Positions 9,150 through 17,963 are shown, counted from the stretch's first letter. The stretch: 64,000 nucleotides of DNA from JAVJSD01 sp040219575 (GCA_040219575.1 JAVJSD010000120.1:62001-126000); one strand, 5' to 3'. The notes: a model not told the origin generated them from the letters alone. Program-made: numbers and translations.

Positions 9150-9959
9150 GTGCCGAATCTGCGGATTAACGACGTCGAACTGTACTACGAAGAGTACGGC
9201 CAAGGGCCGGAGACGATCGTCTTCGGCCATGGACTGCTGCTGCACGGGCGAATGTTTCAGCGGCAGATCGACGCGCTCTCGGACCGCTACCGCTGCATCG
9301 CCTTCGACTTTCGCACGCATGGCAAGAGTCAACGGACCGCCGAGGGGCTCGATCTCGACAGCCTGGCCCGCGACGCGGCGGCGGTGATCGAATCGCTCGA
9401 CGCCGCCCCTTGCCATTACGTCGGGTTGTCGATGGGGGGATTCATCGGGTTGCGGCTGGCGATCGGGCGGCCGGAGCTGCTGGCCTCGCTCACGCTGATC
9501 GACACGTCGGCCGATCCGGAGCCGCAGCGGTGGCGGTTTCATATGCTGGCCGTCGTGGCGCGTTGCCTGTCGCCCCACCTGGTGATCGGATCGCTATTTC
9601 GCACGATGTTCGGCCGGGCGTTTCTCAACGATCCGGATCGACGAGACGACCGCGAATACTGGCGGCAGCAGTTTCTGCAGAACGACCTGCCGACCATGAC
9701 CAAGGCGATCACCGCCGTCTTGGCGCGGCAAGGCGTTTACGAGCAACTCGATCGCATCACGACCCCCACGCTGATCGTCGTGGGAGAAGAAGACCGCGTG
9801 ACGTCGCCCAAGTATTCTCGACGCATGCACGCCCGCATCGCCCATTCCAAGTTGGTGACGATTCCGCAGGCGGGGCACATCACTCCCGTGGAGACGCCCG
9901 CCGCCGTGAGCGACGCGCTGAGCTCCTTCCTCGCCGAATTGACGGCCACCCGCGCCTAG
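9150..9959 (+). CDS. Alpha/beta-fold hydrolase
   Basis: A 269-residue protein of the 3-oxoadipate-enol-lactonase-like hydrolase superfamily. It has the oxyanion-hole region FGHGLLLHG (residues 25-33), the nucleophile elbow GLSMGG with Ser94, the acid region VVGEEDRVTSP and the catalytic His in QAGHITPVE. I chose the GTG at 9150 because homologous sequence begins there and the frame further upstream is built from repeats. The substrate cannot be deduced, since this fold covers lactonases, esterases and haloperoxidase-like enzymes. It stands alone between non-coding repeats. Confidence 0.86.
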   Translation: MPNLRINDVELYYEEYGQGPETIVFGHGLLLHGRMFQRQIDALSDRYRCIAFDFRTHGKSQRTAEGLDLDSLARDAAAVIESLDAAPCHYVGLSMGGFIGLRLAIGRPELLASLTLIDTSADPEPQRWRFHMLAVVARCLSPHLVIGSLFRTMFGRAFLNDPDRRDDREYWRQQFLQNDLPTMTKAITAVLARQGVYEQLDRITTPTLIVVGEEDRVTSPKYSRRMHARIAHSKLVTIPQAGHITPVETPAAVSDALSSFLAELTATRA

Positions 9960-9990
9960 CCATAGCGAGTTAGGCTCGGTCTGAAAACTC

Positions 9991-10055
9991 GTGGCGGAAG
10001 TCGCCAGACTTCCGAATTCGAGCGAATCCCTCGGAACTCTGGGGAGTTCCGCTAC
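9991..10055. repeat. Inverted pair of REP-type hairpins
   Basis: The forward unit at 9991-10014 has a GTGG head, then stem CGGAAGTC/GACTTCCG with loop GCCA. The inverted unit at 10032-10055 reads on the minus strand GTAG, stem CGGAACTC/GAGTTCCG, loop CCCA. Two units facing each other resemble a BIME. They lie just after the hydrolase gene. Confidence 0.85.
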
Positions 10056-10240
10056 GTGCCGAACCGGCGGTACGGCGCGACGCTATCGCCCCTGGGCCCC
10101 TACAAACCTCAAAAAACGCATAGGGCGGCGCGCGTCACGCTAGTTTGTTTTTTCAACTCATCCCGCCCGTAACCTAATCTTGTCGTGTAAAGCGGGGCGC
10201 GCGCAGGTTCGTTCGAAGACAGGCTCGGGATTTCACGCTG

Positions 10241-11287
10241 ATGGGCGCTGATCATTGGAGCTACATGCCCGGAATCGTGCTGGGCCTGGTGACAATCGGG
10301 ATGTTTCTGCTGGCCGGCTCGAGCATCACGCTCTGGCTGATGCGGCGGAGCCTGGCCGCCACCGAAAGCCAGTTGCAAGCGCAGCGGCTGCAAATGCTGG
10401 CCGGCGGGTTGTTTCATTGGACGCATGGCTTCGCCGCCGACGTGTCGCAGCATCGTTCGATGCTCGATGAATTGGCGACCCGCTTCCAGGGAGAGGGCGT
10501 CCCGCGACCCGAATCCTCCGACTCCAAGGCGCTGGAGTTCTACGCCGAGGTGGTGGCGGCCAACGAGCAGTTGCGCAAGCGGCTCGAGCAAGCTGAGACC
10601 GCGCTGAAGGCTCAGTCCAGCGAGATCTCGTCGTACCTCACCGAAGCCCGCACCGACGCGCTCACGGGGCTGCCCAACCGTCGGGCTTACGAGGACGAAC
10701 TGACTCGCCGCTTCGCCGAGTGGAAACGCTACAAGACGCCGATGTCGATCATGATGGTCGATGTCGACCACTTCAAATCGTTGAACGATCGGTACGGGCA
10801 CCTGGCGGGAGACGAGGTGCTCGCGAAGGTGTCGCGTTGTCTGGAGGAAACAGTCCGCGACTCGGATTTCGTGGCGCGTTTCGGCGGCGAGGAATTCGCC
10901 ATTGTCCTGCCGAACACGGGACTGGCCGATGGTGGGCTGGCGTCGACCCGCGTCCGGCAGGCCGTGGAGCAGACGCTGATCCCCTACGAGTCGCACAAAC
11001 TGCGTGTGACGGTCAGTTGCGGGGTGGCTCAGGCGCTGGCTCATGAGTCAAGCACGGAGATGGTCAAACGCGCCGACGGCGCCTTGTACGCCGCCAAGCA
11101 TGCCGGCCGAAATCGCTGCTACCTCCACAACGGCAGCAAACTGATCCCCGTGCAGGCCGCGCTCGAAATAAATCCGGCGCCCGTTCAGGCGGCGAGCAAG
11201 GAAAAAGAGCACGACCTGGGCCAGATGTGCGCCGACCTTCGCAGGCGATTGTTGGAAGTCTCCACCGACAAGAGCGGCCAGGATTGA
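10241..11287 (+). CDS. Membrane-anchored diguanylate cyclase (GGDEF)
   Basis: The 348-residue protein has one N-terminal membrane helix (YMPGIVLGLVTIGMFLLAG), a coiled-coil linker (residues about 105-135) and a complete GGDEF domain from about residue 140. The active-site loop reads GGEEF, and an intact inhibitory I-site RDSD lies five residues before it. It should therefore make c-di-GMP and be inhibited by its product. DALTGLPNRRAYEDEL and MMVDVDHFKSLNDRYGH are typical family blocks. No separate sensory domain is visible between helix and cyclase. An HD-GYP gene likely to degrade c-di-GMP lies 3.6 kb downstream. Confidence 0.95.
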   Translation: MGADHWSYMPGIVLGLVTIGMFLLAGSSITLWLMRRSLAATESQLQAQRLQMLAGGLFHWTHGFAADVSQHRSMLDELATRFQGEGVPRPESSDSKALEFYAEVVAANEQLRKRLEQAETALKAQSSEISSYLTEARTDALTGLPNRRAYEDELTRRFAEWKRYKTPMSIMMVDVDHFKSLNDRYGHLAGDEVLAKVSRCLEETVRDSDFVARFGGEEFAIVLPNTGLADGGLASTRVRQAVEQTLIPYESHKLRVTVSCGVAQALAHESSTEMVKRADGALYAAKHAGRNRCYLHNGSKLIPVQAALEINPAPVQAASKEKEHDLGQMCADLRRRLLEVSTDKSGQD

Positions 11288-11541
11288 TCGCCAGGCCTGC
11301 GGCTTCAGCATGTGGTTTCTCCACGAGTCGCGACCTGCAACGCCCGCGTTTGGGCGTCGTGCTTGAAGCGGCGCCGCGCGATTACTCCACGCGAGGCCAA
11401 GTCTCAGGTTGAATTCCTGCGTCAGGGCGTTAGACTCTTTATTGAGACTGGCCTTGCGAATCGCTTCGCGATAATGGCCGGTTTTCCCGGTCTCCTCGGA
11501 TATCTTGTCTCAACAACGTCCTCTATTTGAAACGCGCCAAT

Positions 11542-12045
11542 ATGCCCGAAGAGAAATCGCTGGGAAGCGTGAAGGTCTCGATGACGCCGATGGAGCGGTT
11601 CGAGGAGTACCTGCAGACCAAGGGAATGCGGATCACCGACCAGCGTCGCATCCTGGTGGAGCACGTCTTCAGCCACCACGAGCATTTCGACGCCGACACG
11701 CTGATTCAACAACTGCCGAGCAAGGGGCAAGACGGCTATGTAAGCCGTCCGACCGTGTATCGCACCCTCAACGAGTTTGTCGACGCGGGCCTGCTCCGCA
11801 AGTTCGAACTCGACGGCCGCTCGGTCTATGAACACGACTACGGCTACCCCAAACACGACCACCTGTATTGTGAACGATCGCACCAGTTGATCGAGTTTCA
11901 GAGCCCGGAGTTGCTCGATTTAATTCACAAGATCGCCCGGGAGCACGATTTTCAGGTGGCCAGCCACCGGTTGATCGTCTACGGCGTCAGCAAGGAAAGC
12001 CGGCTCTCGCATCAGCGGCGGAAGCGGAAACAAGACATGGTGTGA
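11542..12045 (+). CDS. fur: Fur-family metal or peroxide regulator with incomplete Cys site
   Basis: The 167-residue protein has the winged-helix region MRITDQRRILVEHVF, the recognition helix SRPTVYRTLNEFVDAGLL and the dimerisation/metal segment HDHLYCERSHQLIEF. These place it firmly in the Fur family. The usual structural zinc motif CxxC is broken: Cys110 is followed by Ser113, and the C-terminal tail is basic (HQRRKRKQD) with no second Cys pair. I prefer the ATG at 11542 over a TTG five codons upstream. Metal specificity (Fe, Zn, Mn or peroxide) cannot be assigned. It stands alone, upstream of the DUF1598 gene. Confidence 0.9.
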   Translation: MPEEKSLGSVKVSMTPMERFEEYLQTKGMRITDQRRILVEHVFSHHEHFDADTLIQQLPSKGQDGYVSRPTVYRTLNEFVDAGLLRKFELDGRSVYEHDYGYPKHDHLYCERSHQLIEFQSPELLDLIHKIAREHDFQVASHRLIVYGVSKESRLSHQRRKRKQDMV

Positions 12046-12398
12046 CTGGTTTCGTAAGTTGTTTCATAGAAGCATCTTGCGGGTTCTGTTGGGCGGGCTG
12101 ACGGCCGTTGCGCGGCCTTTTGGCCGCCTCCGGCTCGGCAAATCGAAGGTCGCCGCTCTCAGGGCGCCTGTCCGGCGGCTCCGCAACAGGCACAAATCGT
12201 TTGTCAACCAGGGCGCCTTGAATTAGGATTTACCCTGCACTCGTCGAGGTTTGCGCCTTGGGCCGGAAATGCCGAATAAGGTCTCGGTCGGATTCGATCT
12301 TCTTGTACGCGTCCACTTCGAACGATCCTCGTGTCACCCAACCCTGCCGCGGCCAGCGCTAAAGGGCGAAGAATAGAGAACTGAGGAGATTTCCTTCG
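12046..12398. other. Intergenic region between fur and the DUF1598 gene
   Basis: A weak terminator-like hairpin lies at 12103-12121 (GGCCG/CGGCC, loop TTGCG, then TTTT). A GAGGAG ribosome-binding site sits just before the downstream ATG at 12399. I see no small gene or clear promoter in the rest. Confidence 0.5.
12103..12121 (+). terminator. Possible weak terminator after fur
   Basis: A 5-bp GC stem with a 5-nt loop is followed by only four T residues, about 60 bp after the fur stop codon. The position fits but the structure is short. Confidence 0.35.
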
Positions 12399-13907
12399 AT
12401 GGCTAAGCGACTTCTACGTTTCGTTGCCTTGTTGTTGCTGTTGACGATTCCCGTCAATCAGGCTGCCGCCCAGTTCGGTGGATTTGGCGGCATGATGGGC
12501 GGCGGCATGATGGGCGGCGGTTTCGGCGGCGGCATGATGGGCGGCGGCTTCGGCGGCGGCATGATGGGGGGCGGATTCGGCGGCATGATGATGGGCGGCA
12601 TGGGCGGCGGCATGATGATGGGCATGATGGCCGGCGGCGGCGGCGCTGGTGTGAACATCGACGCCGACGGCGTGCTCAAGGATGTCGACCGCGATCCCAC
12701 CGGCGCGCTGACGCGCAAGGCGTTCGCCGCCGCGAAAGAAATGACCAAGGAGTACGAGCGCAGCGATTTCCGCAAGGTTTCGCTGAACCGACTCGAGAAG
12801 GCCATTAAGGCGCGTTTCGACGAGAAGAAGAATCTGACCGCCGAAATGGCCTACCTGGCCGGCCTGACGCGCGTCCGTTACGTGATGCTCCTGCCGGAGA
12901 CCAACGACATCATCCTCGCCGGTCCCGCCGAGCCCGCCTTCATGGACGCCGACGGCGAAGTCCGCGGCATCGACAGCATGAAGCCCTGCGTGCAGCTCCA
13001 GGACGTGGTGGCCGCCATGCGCGCCTATCCGCCGGGCGGTCGCTACACCTACCACATCGGCTGCTCGATCGATCCCACGGCGGAAGGTTTGGCGCGGATG
13101 CAGCAGTTCATCGCGCAGATCAGCCGCCGTGGCGCCCCGCGCAGCGCGAAGATCATCGTCAACGGCCTGCGTGAGGCGATGGGCAAGCAGAACATCACCA
13201 TCACCGGCGTTTCGCCCGAATCGCATTTCGCCCAGGTGATGGTGGCGGCCGACTATCGCATGAAGCTGATCGGCATCGGCGTCGAGAAGCCGCCGGTGCG
13301 AATTCCCAGCTATGTCGATCTCTCCCGCGGCGGCAGCAAGAACGCCCTCGTCCGCTGGTACTTCATGCCCGAGTACAAGTCGGTCGTGATGTCCGACGAT
13401 CATCTGGCGATCGAACTGGTCGGCGACGGGGTGAAGCTCGTCGGCGCCGATGAGGTCGTCACCGCCGGCGGAGAACGCCTTTCCTCCACGCCCAGCGACG
13501 GCGCCAGCAAACGCTTCACCGAGGCCTTCACCACCAACTATCCCGAACTGGCGGCGAAAGTGCCTGTCTACGCCAACTTGCGGAACCTGATCGACGTCGC
13601 CGTGGCGGCCGCGTACATGCAGAAGGAGGACCTGTACGGCAAGTCGGGACACCACTTCGAGTTGTTCATGAACGAGGAGGATTTCGCCATCGAATTCTTC
13701 CACGCCCCCAAGCAGGTCGATACCGTGGTGACCGCCGTCTGGAAAGGCTCCAAGCTGATGACGCCCATGGGCGGCGGCGTGCATATCGAGCCGCGGCAGG
13801 CCCTCGAGCAGGACAATCTGCTGACCGACGAGGAGGGCAAGTTGGCCGGGCGACGCGCGGGCCTCGACGTGAAGAAGCTCGAGGGCGAGCGTTGGTGGTG
13901 GGACTAG
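12399..13907 (+). CDS. Exported DUF1598-type protein with Gly/Met-rich N-terminal repeats
   Basis: The 502-residue protein has a signal peptide ending near QAAAQ and then a low-complexity segment (about residues 26-80) built from repeats such as GGGMMGGGFGG. The remaining 400 residues (for example LPETNDIILAGPAEPAF and MRAYPPGGRYTYHIGCSIDPT) look like DUF1598, a planctomycete family of unknown function. A GAGGAG ribosome-binding site precedes the start. The Met clusters recall copper-binding Met motifs, but this is only an analogy. A strong terminator follows, so it is probably monocistronic. Confidence 0.85.
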   Translation: MAKRLLRFVALLLLLTIPVNQAAAQFGGFGGMMGGGMMGGGFGGGMMGGGFGGGMMGGGFGGMMMGGMGGGMMMGMMAGGGGAGVNIDADGVLKDVDRDPTGALTRKAFAAAKEMTKEYERSDFRKVSLNRLEKAIKARFDEKKNLTAEMAYLAGLTRVRYVMLLPETNDIILAGPAEPAFMDADGEVRGIDSMKPCVQLQDVVAAMRAYPPGGRYTYHIGCSIDPTAEGLARMQQFIAQISRRGAPRSAKIIVNGLREAMGKQNITITGVSPESHFAQVMVAADYRMKLIGIGVEKPPVRIPSYVDLSRGGSKNALVRWYFMPEYKSVVMSDDHLAIELVGDGVKLVGADEVVTAGGERLSSTPSDGASKRFTEAFTTNYPELAAKVPVYANLRNLIDVAVAAAYMQKEDLYGKSGHHFELFMNEEDFAIEFFHAPKQVDTVVTAVWKGSKLMTPMGGGVHIEPRQALEQDNLLTDEEGKLAGRRAGLDVKKLEGERWWWD

Positions 13908-13931
13908 CCCTCCCCCGGTGAATCGAACTCA

Positions 13932-13956
13932 GGCGGCCCTGTCGGCCGCCTTTTTT
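13932..13956 (+). terminator. Rho-independent terminator after the DUF1598 gene
   Basis: A perfect 7-bp GC stem (GGCGGCC/GGCCGCC) with loop CTGTC is followed by six T residues, 25 bp after the stop codon. Confidence 0.88.
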
Positions 13957-14010
13957 CGTCGACGGCGCAACCAACGTCGACGGCGCAACCAACGTCGAGA
14001 GCCCAACCAA
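13957..14010. repeat. 18-bp tandem repeat, three copies
   Basis: The unit CGTCGACGGCGCAACCAA is present twice exactly (13957, 13975) and a third time with changes (13993). It starts directly after the terminator T-run and is intergenic. Confidence 0.9.
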
Positions 14011-14047
14011 CGTGAGCCCGAGCCCGTTGCGCCAGCAAGAGAATCCC

Positions 14048-14139
14048 TGAGGAACTCGTGAGAGTTCGGGAATTGGGATCAGCGACTGGACTTTCAGAAG
14101 TCTCACGACTTCTGCTACCCAAATCGCGACTTCTGCTAC
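14048..14139. repeat. REP-type hairpins, three partial or complete units
   Basis: The forward unit at 14048-14068 has stem GAACTC/GAGTTC with loop GTGA and a degraded head. A complete inverted unit at 14095-14118 has stem CAGAAGTC/GACTTCTG and a GTAG head on the minus strand. A half unit without its first arm lies at 14127-14139. These fill most of the gap before the [2Fe-2S] gene. Confidence 0.82.
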
Positions 14140-14283
14140 GCAAAAGCGGAGGAAGCGCCTTCGCGATCAGCGCCGGTGGCGACGCGCATCGCGACGTGGT
14201 ACAACGTTTTCCTCGTGGAGATCGACGGCGCGCCCGCCCTGGCCGTCGATCGCAGTAAGCCCGCCATTTGAGGAATCACGGCC

Positions 14284-14763
14284 GTGTCGAAGAAGCATCA
14301 CGTCACCACCACCATCAACGGCGAATCGGTCGAGTTTCTCTGCCACCCGCGACAGAGTCTGCTGGAAGTCTTGCGCGACGTGCTCGGCATGACCGGCGCC
14401 AAGGAAGGTTGCAACAACGGCAACTGCGGCGCCTGTACGGTGCTGCTCGAGGGACGGCCGGTCGATAGCTGCCTGGTGTTGGGCGTCGAGGTGGAGGGCG
14501 CCCGCATCGAAACGGTCGAGGGGGTTGCGCAGGGCGGGCATCTGCATCCCGTGCAGCAGTGCTTCCTGGAGGGCGCGGCGCTGCAGTGCGGCGTCTGCAC
14601 GCCCGGCTTCATCATGACCGCCAAGGCCCTGCTGGACGCTGATCCCCACGCCAGTGAGGAGGAGATTCGCTTCCAACTGGCCGGCAATCTTTGCCGTTGC
14701 ACCGGCTACGACAAGATCGTCCGCGCCGTGCAGGCCGCCGGCCAGCAGATGGCGGCGAAGTAG
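14284..14763 (+). CDS. [2Fe-2S] subunit of a molybdenum hydroxylase (xanthine dehydrogenase/CO dehydrogenase small-subunit type)
   Basis: The 159-residue protein carries two [2Fe-2S] sites: a plant-type N-terminal site with Cys43, 48, 51 and 63 (GCNNGNCGACTVL), and a C-terminal helical site with Cys102, 105, 137 and 139 (CGVCTPG and CRCTGY). Such subunits pass electrons between the molybdopterin centre and an acceptor. Translation probably starts at GTG 14284, 9 bp after a GAGG ribosome-binding site. No large or FAD subunit gene is adjacent, so it is solitary here. A MocA-like gene 1.5 kb away also serves molybdenum enzymes. Confidence 0.93.
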   Translation: MSKKHHVTTTINGESVEFLCHPRQSLLEVLRDVLGMTGAKEGCNNGNCGACTVLLEGRPVDSCLVLGVEVEGARIETVEGVAQGGHLHPVQQCFLEGAALQCGVCTPGFIMTAKALLDADPHASEEEIRFQLAGNLCRCTGYDKIVRAVQAAGQQMAAK

Positions 14764-14871
14764 CGCGAGCAGACCAGCACGCGGCGCAAGCAAATGAGTC
14801 GTTCCCGCAACGGACGCGCGGGCGCTTGGTGCTTGGATCGATGTCGCGACCGACGTTTCGGGCCGCGGCGC

Positions 14872-16080
14872 TTAGCCGACAGCGCCCACGGCGGCATGCG
14901 CCTCGACGCCCTCCTCGAGGAACGGCCGGATATCGACGCCCTGCGCCGCGACGATCGACACTTCCCTGTGGAACGCCAGATCGATTTCCTCCAACGACGG
15001 ATTCTTGATCGACTCGCCGTCGGGAGTACGGATGCCTTGCACCTTGGGCCGTTCGGGATGACGGGGATTGAAGTCGACCACGACCGCGTCCATCCCGGTC
15101 GACAGGGTCACCGTTTGCCCGATGGGAAACGCGGGAATCGTCTCGCGGAACGCTTGCTCCACCACCGGATCGAAGTGGCCCTGGCACCAGGTCTTCATTT
15201 CGTGCAGCACCTGCACGGGCGGTTTGGCCGGTGAATAGCATCGCTGCGTGGTGGCGGCGTCGTACACGTCGCAGATCGTGGCCAGGCGGCAGAACACGGG
15301 GATCTGCCGCCCCTCGAGCGAAGGCAGCAGTTCGCCGGTGCGGCGGTCGCGCCGCTCGGGATAGCCGCCGCCGCAAAAACGCTGATGATGGTTCAGCACC
15401 ACCTGCGCCGCCGACGCCGACACCTGCCCCTTGACCATTTCATATCCGAACACCGGATGCTGTTTCATGAGCTCCATCTCCTCGGCGGTCAGCTTGCCGG
15501 GCTTGTTGAGAATCTCGGCGGGGATGCGCATCTTTCCCACGTCGTGCAGGATGCAGCCCAACCCCAGGTCCTTGAGATCCTTGGCCTCGCGGGGCGACTT
15601 GTTGCTCCGCTCGTCGATCAGGTACTTCTCCAGCTTCATTCCCAACAGCAGCGACAGGTAGCAGACGTTGGTCGAATGGGAGAGCAGCACGTTGTCGAAC
15701 GCGTCGAGTTTCTGCAGCAGGATGCTGCCGTGCGAACTGCGTTTGAGGGAGTCGAACAACTCGCTGATCGAGCTCTGGAACTTGCCGATCTCCAACTCGC
15801 AGGCGGCGTCGTTCATGATCGTTTCGAAGTTGCGGCGTACGTGCCAGTAGACTTCGCGCTGTCGATCGCCGACGTTTTCGTCGATCACCTCCTCGAGGAA
15901 TTCGAGGTTGCGGTGCCGCACCCAGACCTCCAGCACGCCCAACTTCAACAGCCGCGGCACAAGCTGGAACGGTATCTCGCGATCCCGCTGCAATAAATAG
16001 CGATGCGGGTCGTTGGGTTGAGGGATCGGTCGGGCCAACACCATGCCCGGTTTGATTTGTGTGACTGGTACGCGCAGCAT
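14872..16080 (-). CDS. HD-GYP domain protein, probable c-di-GMP phosphodiesterase
   Basis: The 402-residue cytoplasmic protein has an N-terminal region like DUF3391 (VTQIKPGMVLARPI), then an HD-GYP domain with metal ligands in LHDVGKMRIP (His179, Asp180), NHHQRF (231-232) and GGGYPE (GYP at 239-241), plus the later DVYDAATTQRCYSPA block. These residues support hydrolysis of c-di-GMP. No receiver or membrane domain is present. The gene faces the [2Fe-2S] gene tail to tail. With the cyclase at 10.2-11.3 kb it forms a nearby make-and-break pair, though not an operon. Confidence 0.92.
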   Translation of the reverse strand: MLRVPVTQIKPGMVLARPIPQPNDPHRYLLQRDREIPFQLVPRLLKLGVLEVWVRHRNLEFLEEVIDENVGDRQREVYWHVRRNFETIMNDAACELEIGKFQSSISELFDSLKRSSHGSILLQKLDAFDNVLLSHSTNVCYLSLLLGMKLEKYLIDERSNKSPREAKDLKDLGLGCILHDVGKMRIPAEILNKPGKLTAEEMELMKQHPVFGYEMVKGQVSASAAQVVLNHHQRFCGGGYPERRDRRTGELLPSLEGRQIPVFCRLATICDVYDAATTQRCYSPAKPPVQVLHEMKTWCQGHFDPVVEQAFRETIPAFPIGQTVTLSTGMDAVVVDFNPRHPERPKVQGIRTPDGESIKNPSLEEIDLAFHREVSIVAAQGVDIRPFLEEGVEAHAAVGAVG

Positions 16081-16304
16081 CGTTTTCTACCCTGCCCGCG
16101 GAAGTCGGGGCTAACAAAGCCTAGGCCACGGTTGCGCGCATTTCGGCTGGCGGGGGGGCGTTGAATGCCAAACGGCGTGCCGCGAACATCGTCGCGGGGC
16201 CGGAACAATCGCTACGGGTGTGCGAATTGTCATCCTCGGCGCGAGACGCTCCACCACGAGGCGAGGTGGGCGTCGGGGCGATGCCGGCAGCCTGGATGGC
16301 CGCC

Positions 16305-16916
16305 CTACGGCGACCCTTCCTCGCGCAGGCGGCGGTAGTCCTCGGGGGTGTCGAGGTCGGCCAGCACGCCCGGTTCGTCCACCGCCACCTCCCGCACCGG
16401 GTGGCGATCGACGATCGCGTTGACGCCCTGCTCGCTGGTCAGCGCGGCGACTTCGGCCGCCAGCGGCCAGGGAAACAAAACGGGGTGGCCGCGTCGGCCT
16501 TCAAAACTGGGGGCCAGGATGACTGGCCGGTCGGCCTGGGCGGAGTGCTCGTCGAGCAGGCGGTCGATCACGATCGGCGACAACCGGGGCATGTCGGCGG
16601 GAGCGAGCAGCCAGGCGTCGCGACGACTCGGCGAAAACCGCTGGGCGACGTGCGCCAGGCCGGCCGCCACCGAATCCTTCATCTCGGCCGGTGGGACTTC
16701 CGGGACGACGAGGTCCACCCCCACCGCCTGGCAGCGGTGGTGGAGTTCCACGTCCTCGACATGCGCGACCACCACGATCCGATCGACGCGGCTCGCTTTC
16801 CAACGCGACAGCAGGTGCTCCAGGACGGTTTCCCCCTTCCAGGGCAGCAACAACTTAGGCCGGCCCATGCGGCGGCTCCGCCCGGCGGCGGGGATGATGG
16901 CGAAAGCGGCGCTCAA
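16305..16916 (-). CDS. mocA: MocA-like molybdenum cofactor cytidylyltransferase (NTP transferase)
   Basis: The 203-residue protein has the nucleotidyltransferase signature IIPAAGRSRRMGRPKLLLPW at its N-terminus, the metal-binding segment LLAPADMPRLSP near residue 100, and GRRGHPVLFP near 140, as in MocA and related MobA-like enzymes that attach CMP to molybdopterin. It starts at a TTG with TGAGG 8 bp upstream. Its function fits the nearby [2Fe-2S] hydroxylase subunit. The family also includes other nucleotidyltransferases, so the exact nucleotide is inferred. Confidence 0.85.
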   Translation of the reverse strand: MSAAFAIIPAAGRSRRMGRPKLLLPWKGETVLEHLLSRWKASRVDRIVVVAHVEDVELHHRCQAVGVDLVVPEVPPAEMKDSVAAGLAHVAQRFSPSRRDAWLLAPADMPRLSPIVIDRLLDEHSAQADRPVILAPSFEGRRGHPVLFPWPLAAEVAALTSEQGVNAIVDRHPVREVAVDEPGVLADLDTPEDYRRLREEGSP

Positions 16917-17196
16917 CGAGAAACCTCATGGCGTGACGGTGGAATCGCAAGAAGTCGCATCGTAACCCGAATTTCGCACCAAGCCCAAAGGTTTGCTCGC
17001 CGCCGTCGAACTACTCGTCGAACCACACGTTCAGCGGCGCTGGACGTTATTGAGCGGCTGGACGTTGCGGATCGCCAATTCACGACGTGCCCCGGCCCGC
17101 CAGTTGGTCTGGCTGCTCGACGGAAGTTGGTTACAATTGGGCGGTTTGACCAAACCTGGGGGGCATGCACCCGATGGATGCGAAGTCGAAAACCGA

Positions 17197-17763
17197 ATGA
17201 GCAGCAACGACAACCCGCCGGCGGAAGAGTCGATCCACATCGACCTGCGCAAACCGGGCCTGGCCGCCCTCTTGGCCTGGCTGTGGCCTGGCGCGGGCCA
17301 CCTCTATCAGCGCCGGTACGCCAAGGGTGTGCTGTTCATGGTCTGCATCCTGGGAACCTATTTCTTCGGCCTGGGAATCAGCGGCGGCCGCGCGGTTTAC
17401 GCCTCCTTCCAGTCCGAGGACTTTCGCTGGCAGTACGTCTGCCAGTTGGGAGTTGGCGCGCCCGCCCTCCCCGCGATCATCCAGAACCGACTCGTGATGA
17501 ACGAAGAAGAGCCCCTGATCGGGGAAGGCATGATGGCCCCGCCCGAGCAACCGGTGCTGGAACAGCACGCCGACATGCTGGCCCGCTGGCACGAGGAGAT
17601 GCCCACCACCTTCGAGATGGGGACCTTGTACACGATGATCGCCGGCCTGTTGAATGTGCTGGCGATTTACGACGCCTACGCGGGTCCCGTCGTCGCCTCG
17701 GAGGAAGACGAGGACGAAGAGAAGCCCCCGCCCGACGACTCCAAGCCGCCCGCCGAAACATGA
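17197..17763 (+). CDS. Small membrane protein (possibly DUF6677-like)
   Basis: The 188-residue protein has a hydrophobic block (LAALLAWLWPGAGHLYQRRYAKGVLFMVCILGTYFFGLG) resembling TM2-type membrane hairpins with the G-A-G-H-L-Y-Q-R turn, a second membrane segment near 145-165 (LYTMIAGLLNVLAIYDAYAG) and an acidic, proline-rich tail (EEDEDEEKPPPDD). I chose the ATG at 17197 because homologous-looking sequence starts there; the frame upstream is unremarkable. The stop overlaps the start of the next gene by 4 nt. The function is unknown. Confidence 0.78.
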   Translation: MSSNDNPPAEESIHIDLRKPGLAALLAWLWPGAGHLYQRRYAKGVLFMVCILGTYFFGLGISGGRAVYASFQSEDFRWQYVCQLGVGAPALPAIIQNRLVMNEEEPLIGEGMMAPPEQPVLEQHADMLARWHEEMPTTFEMGTLYTMIAGLLNVLAIYDAYAGPVVASEEDEDEEKPPPDDSKPPAET

Positions 17764-17939
17764 GCTACTACCTTTCCTACCTGGTTCCGCTGGTGGTGGT
17801 CATCAGTCTGGTGTACGGGGCCACCCGTCACGAATTGATGGTTCCCATCCTCTCGCACGCGGTCCGCGCCGGCGGCTGGATCCTGGGCTTCATGGCGATC
17901 ATCTTCGGCGTGCTGCTGGTGCTTTCCTGGCAGCTCTAG
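17760..17939 (+). CDS. 59-residue membrane protein, translationally coupled to the upstream gene
   Basis: The start ATG (17760) overlaps the TGA of the preceding gene in ATGA, a classic coupling arrangement. The product MSYYLSYLVPLVVVISLVYG... has two membrane helices with a short basic/His loop (ATRHELMVPILSHAVRAGG) between them. Its downstream neighbours are repeats. No family is recognised. It probably works with the 188-residue membrane protein. Confidence 0.75.
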   Translation: MSYYLSYLVPLVVVISLVYGATRHELMVPILSHAVRAGGWILGFMAIIFGVLLVLSWQL

Positions 17940-17963
17940 TACAGCGTGATCGTCAGGAATCCC

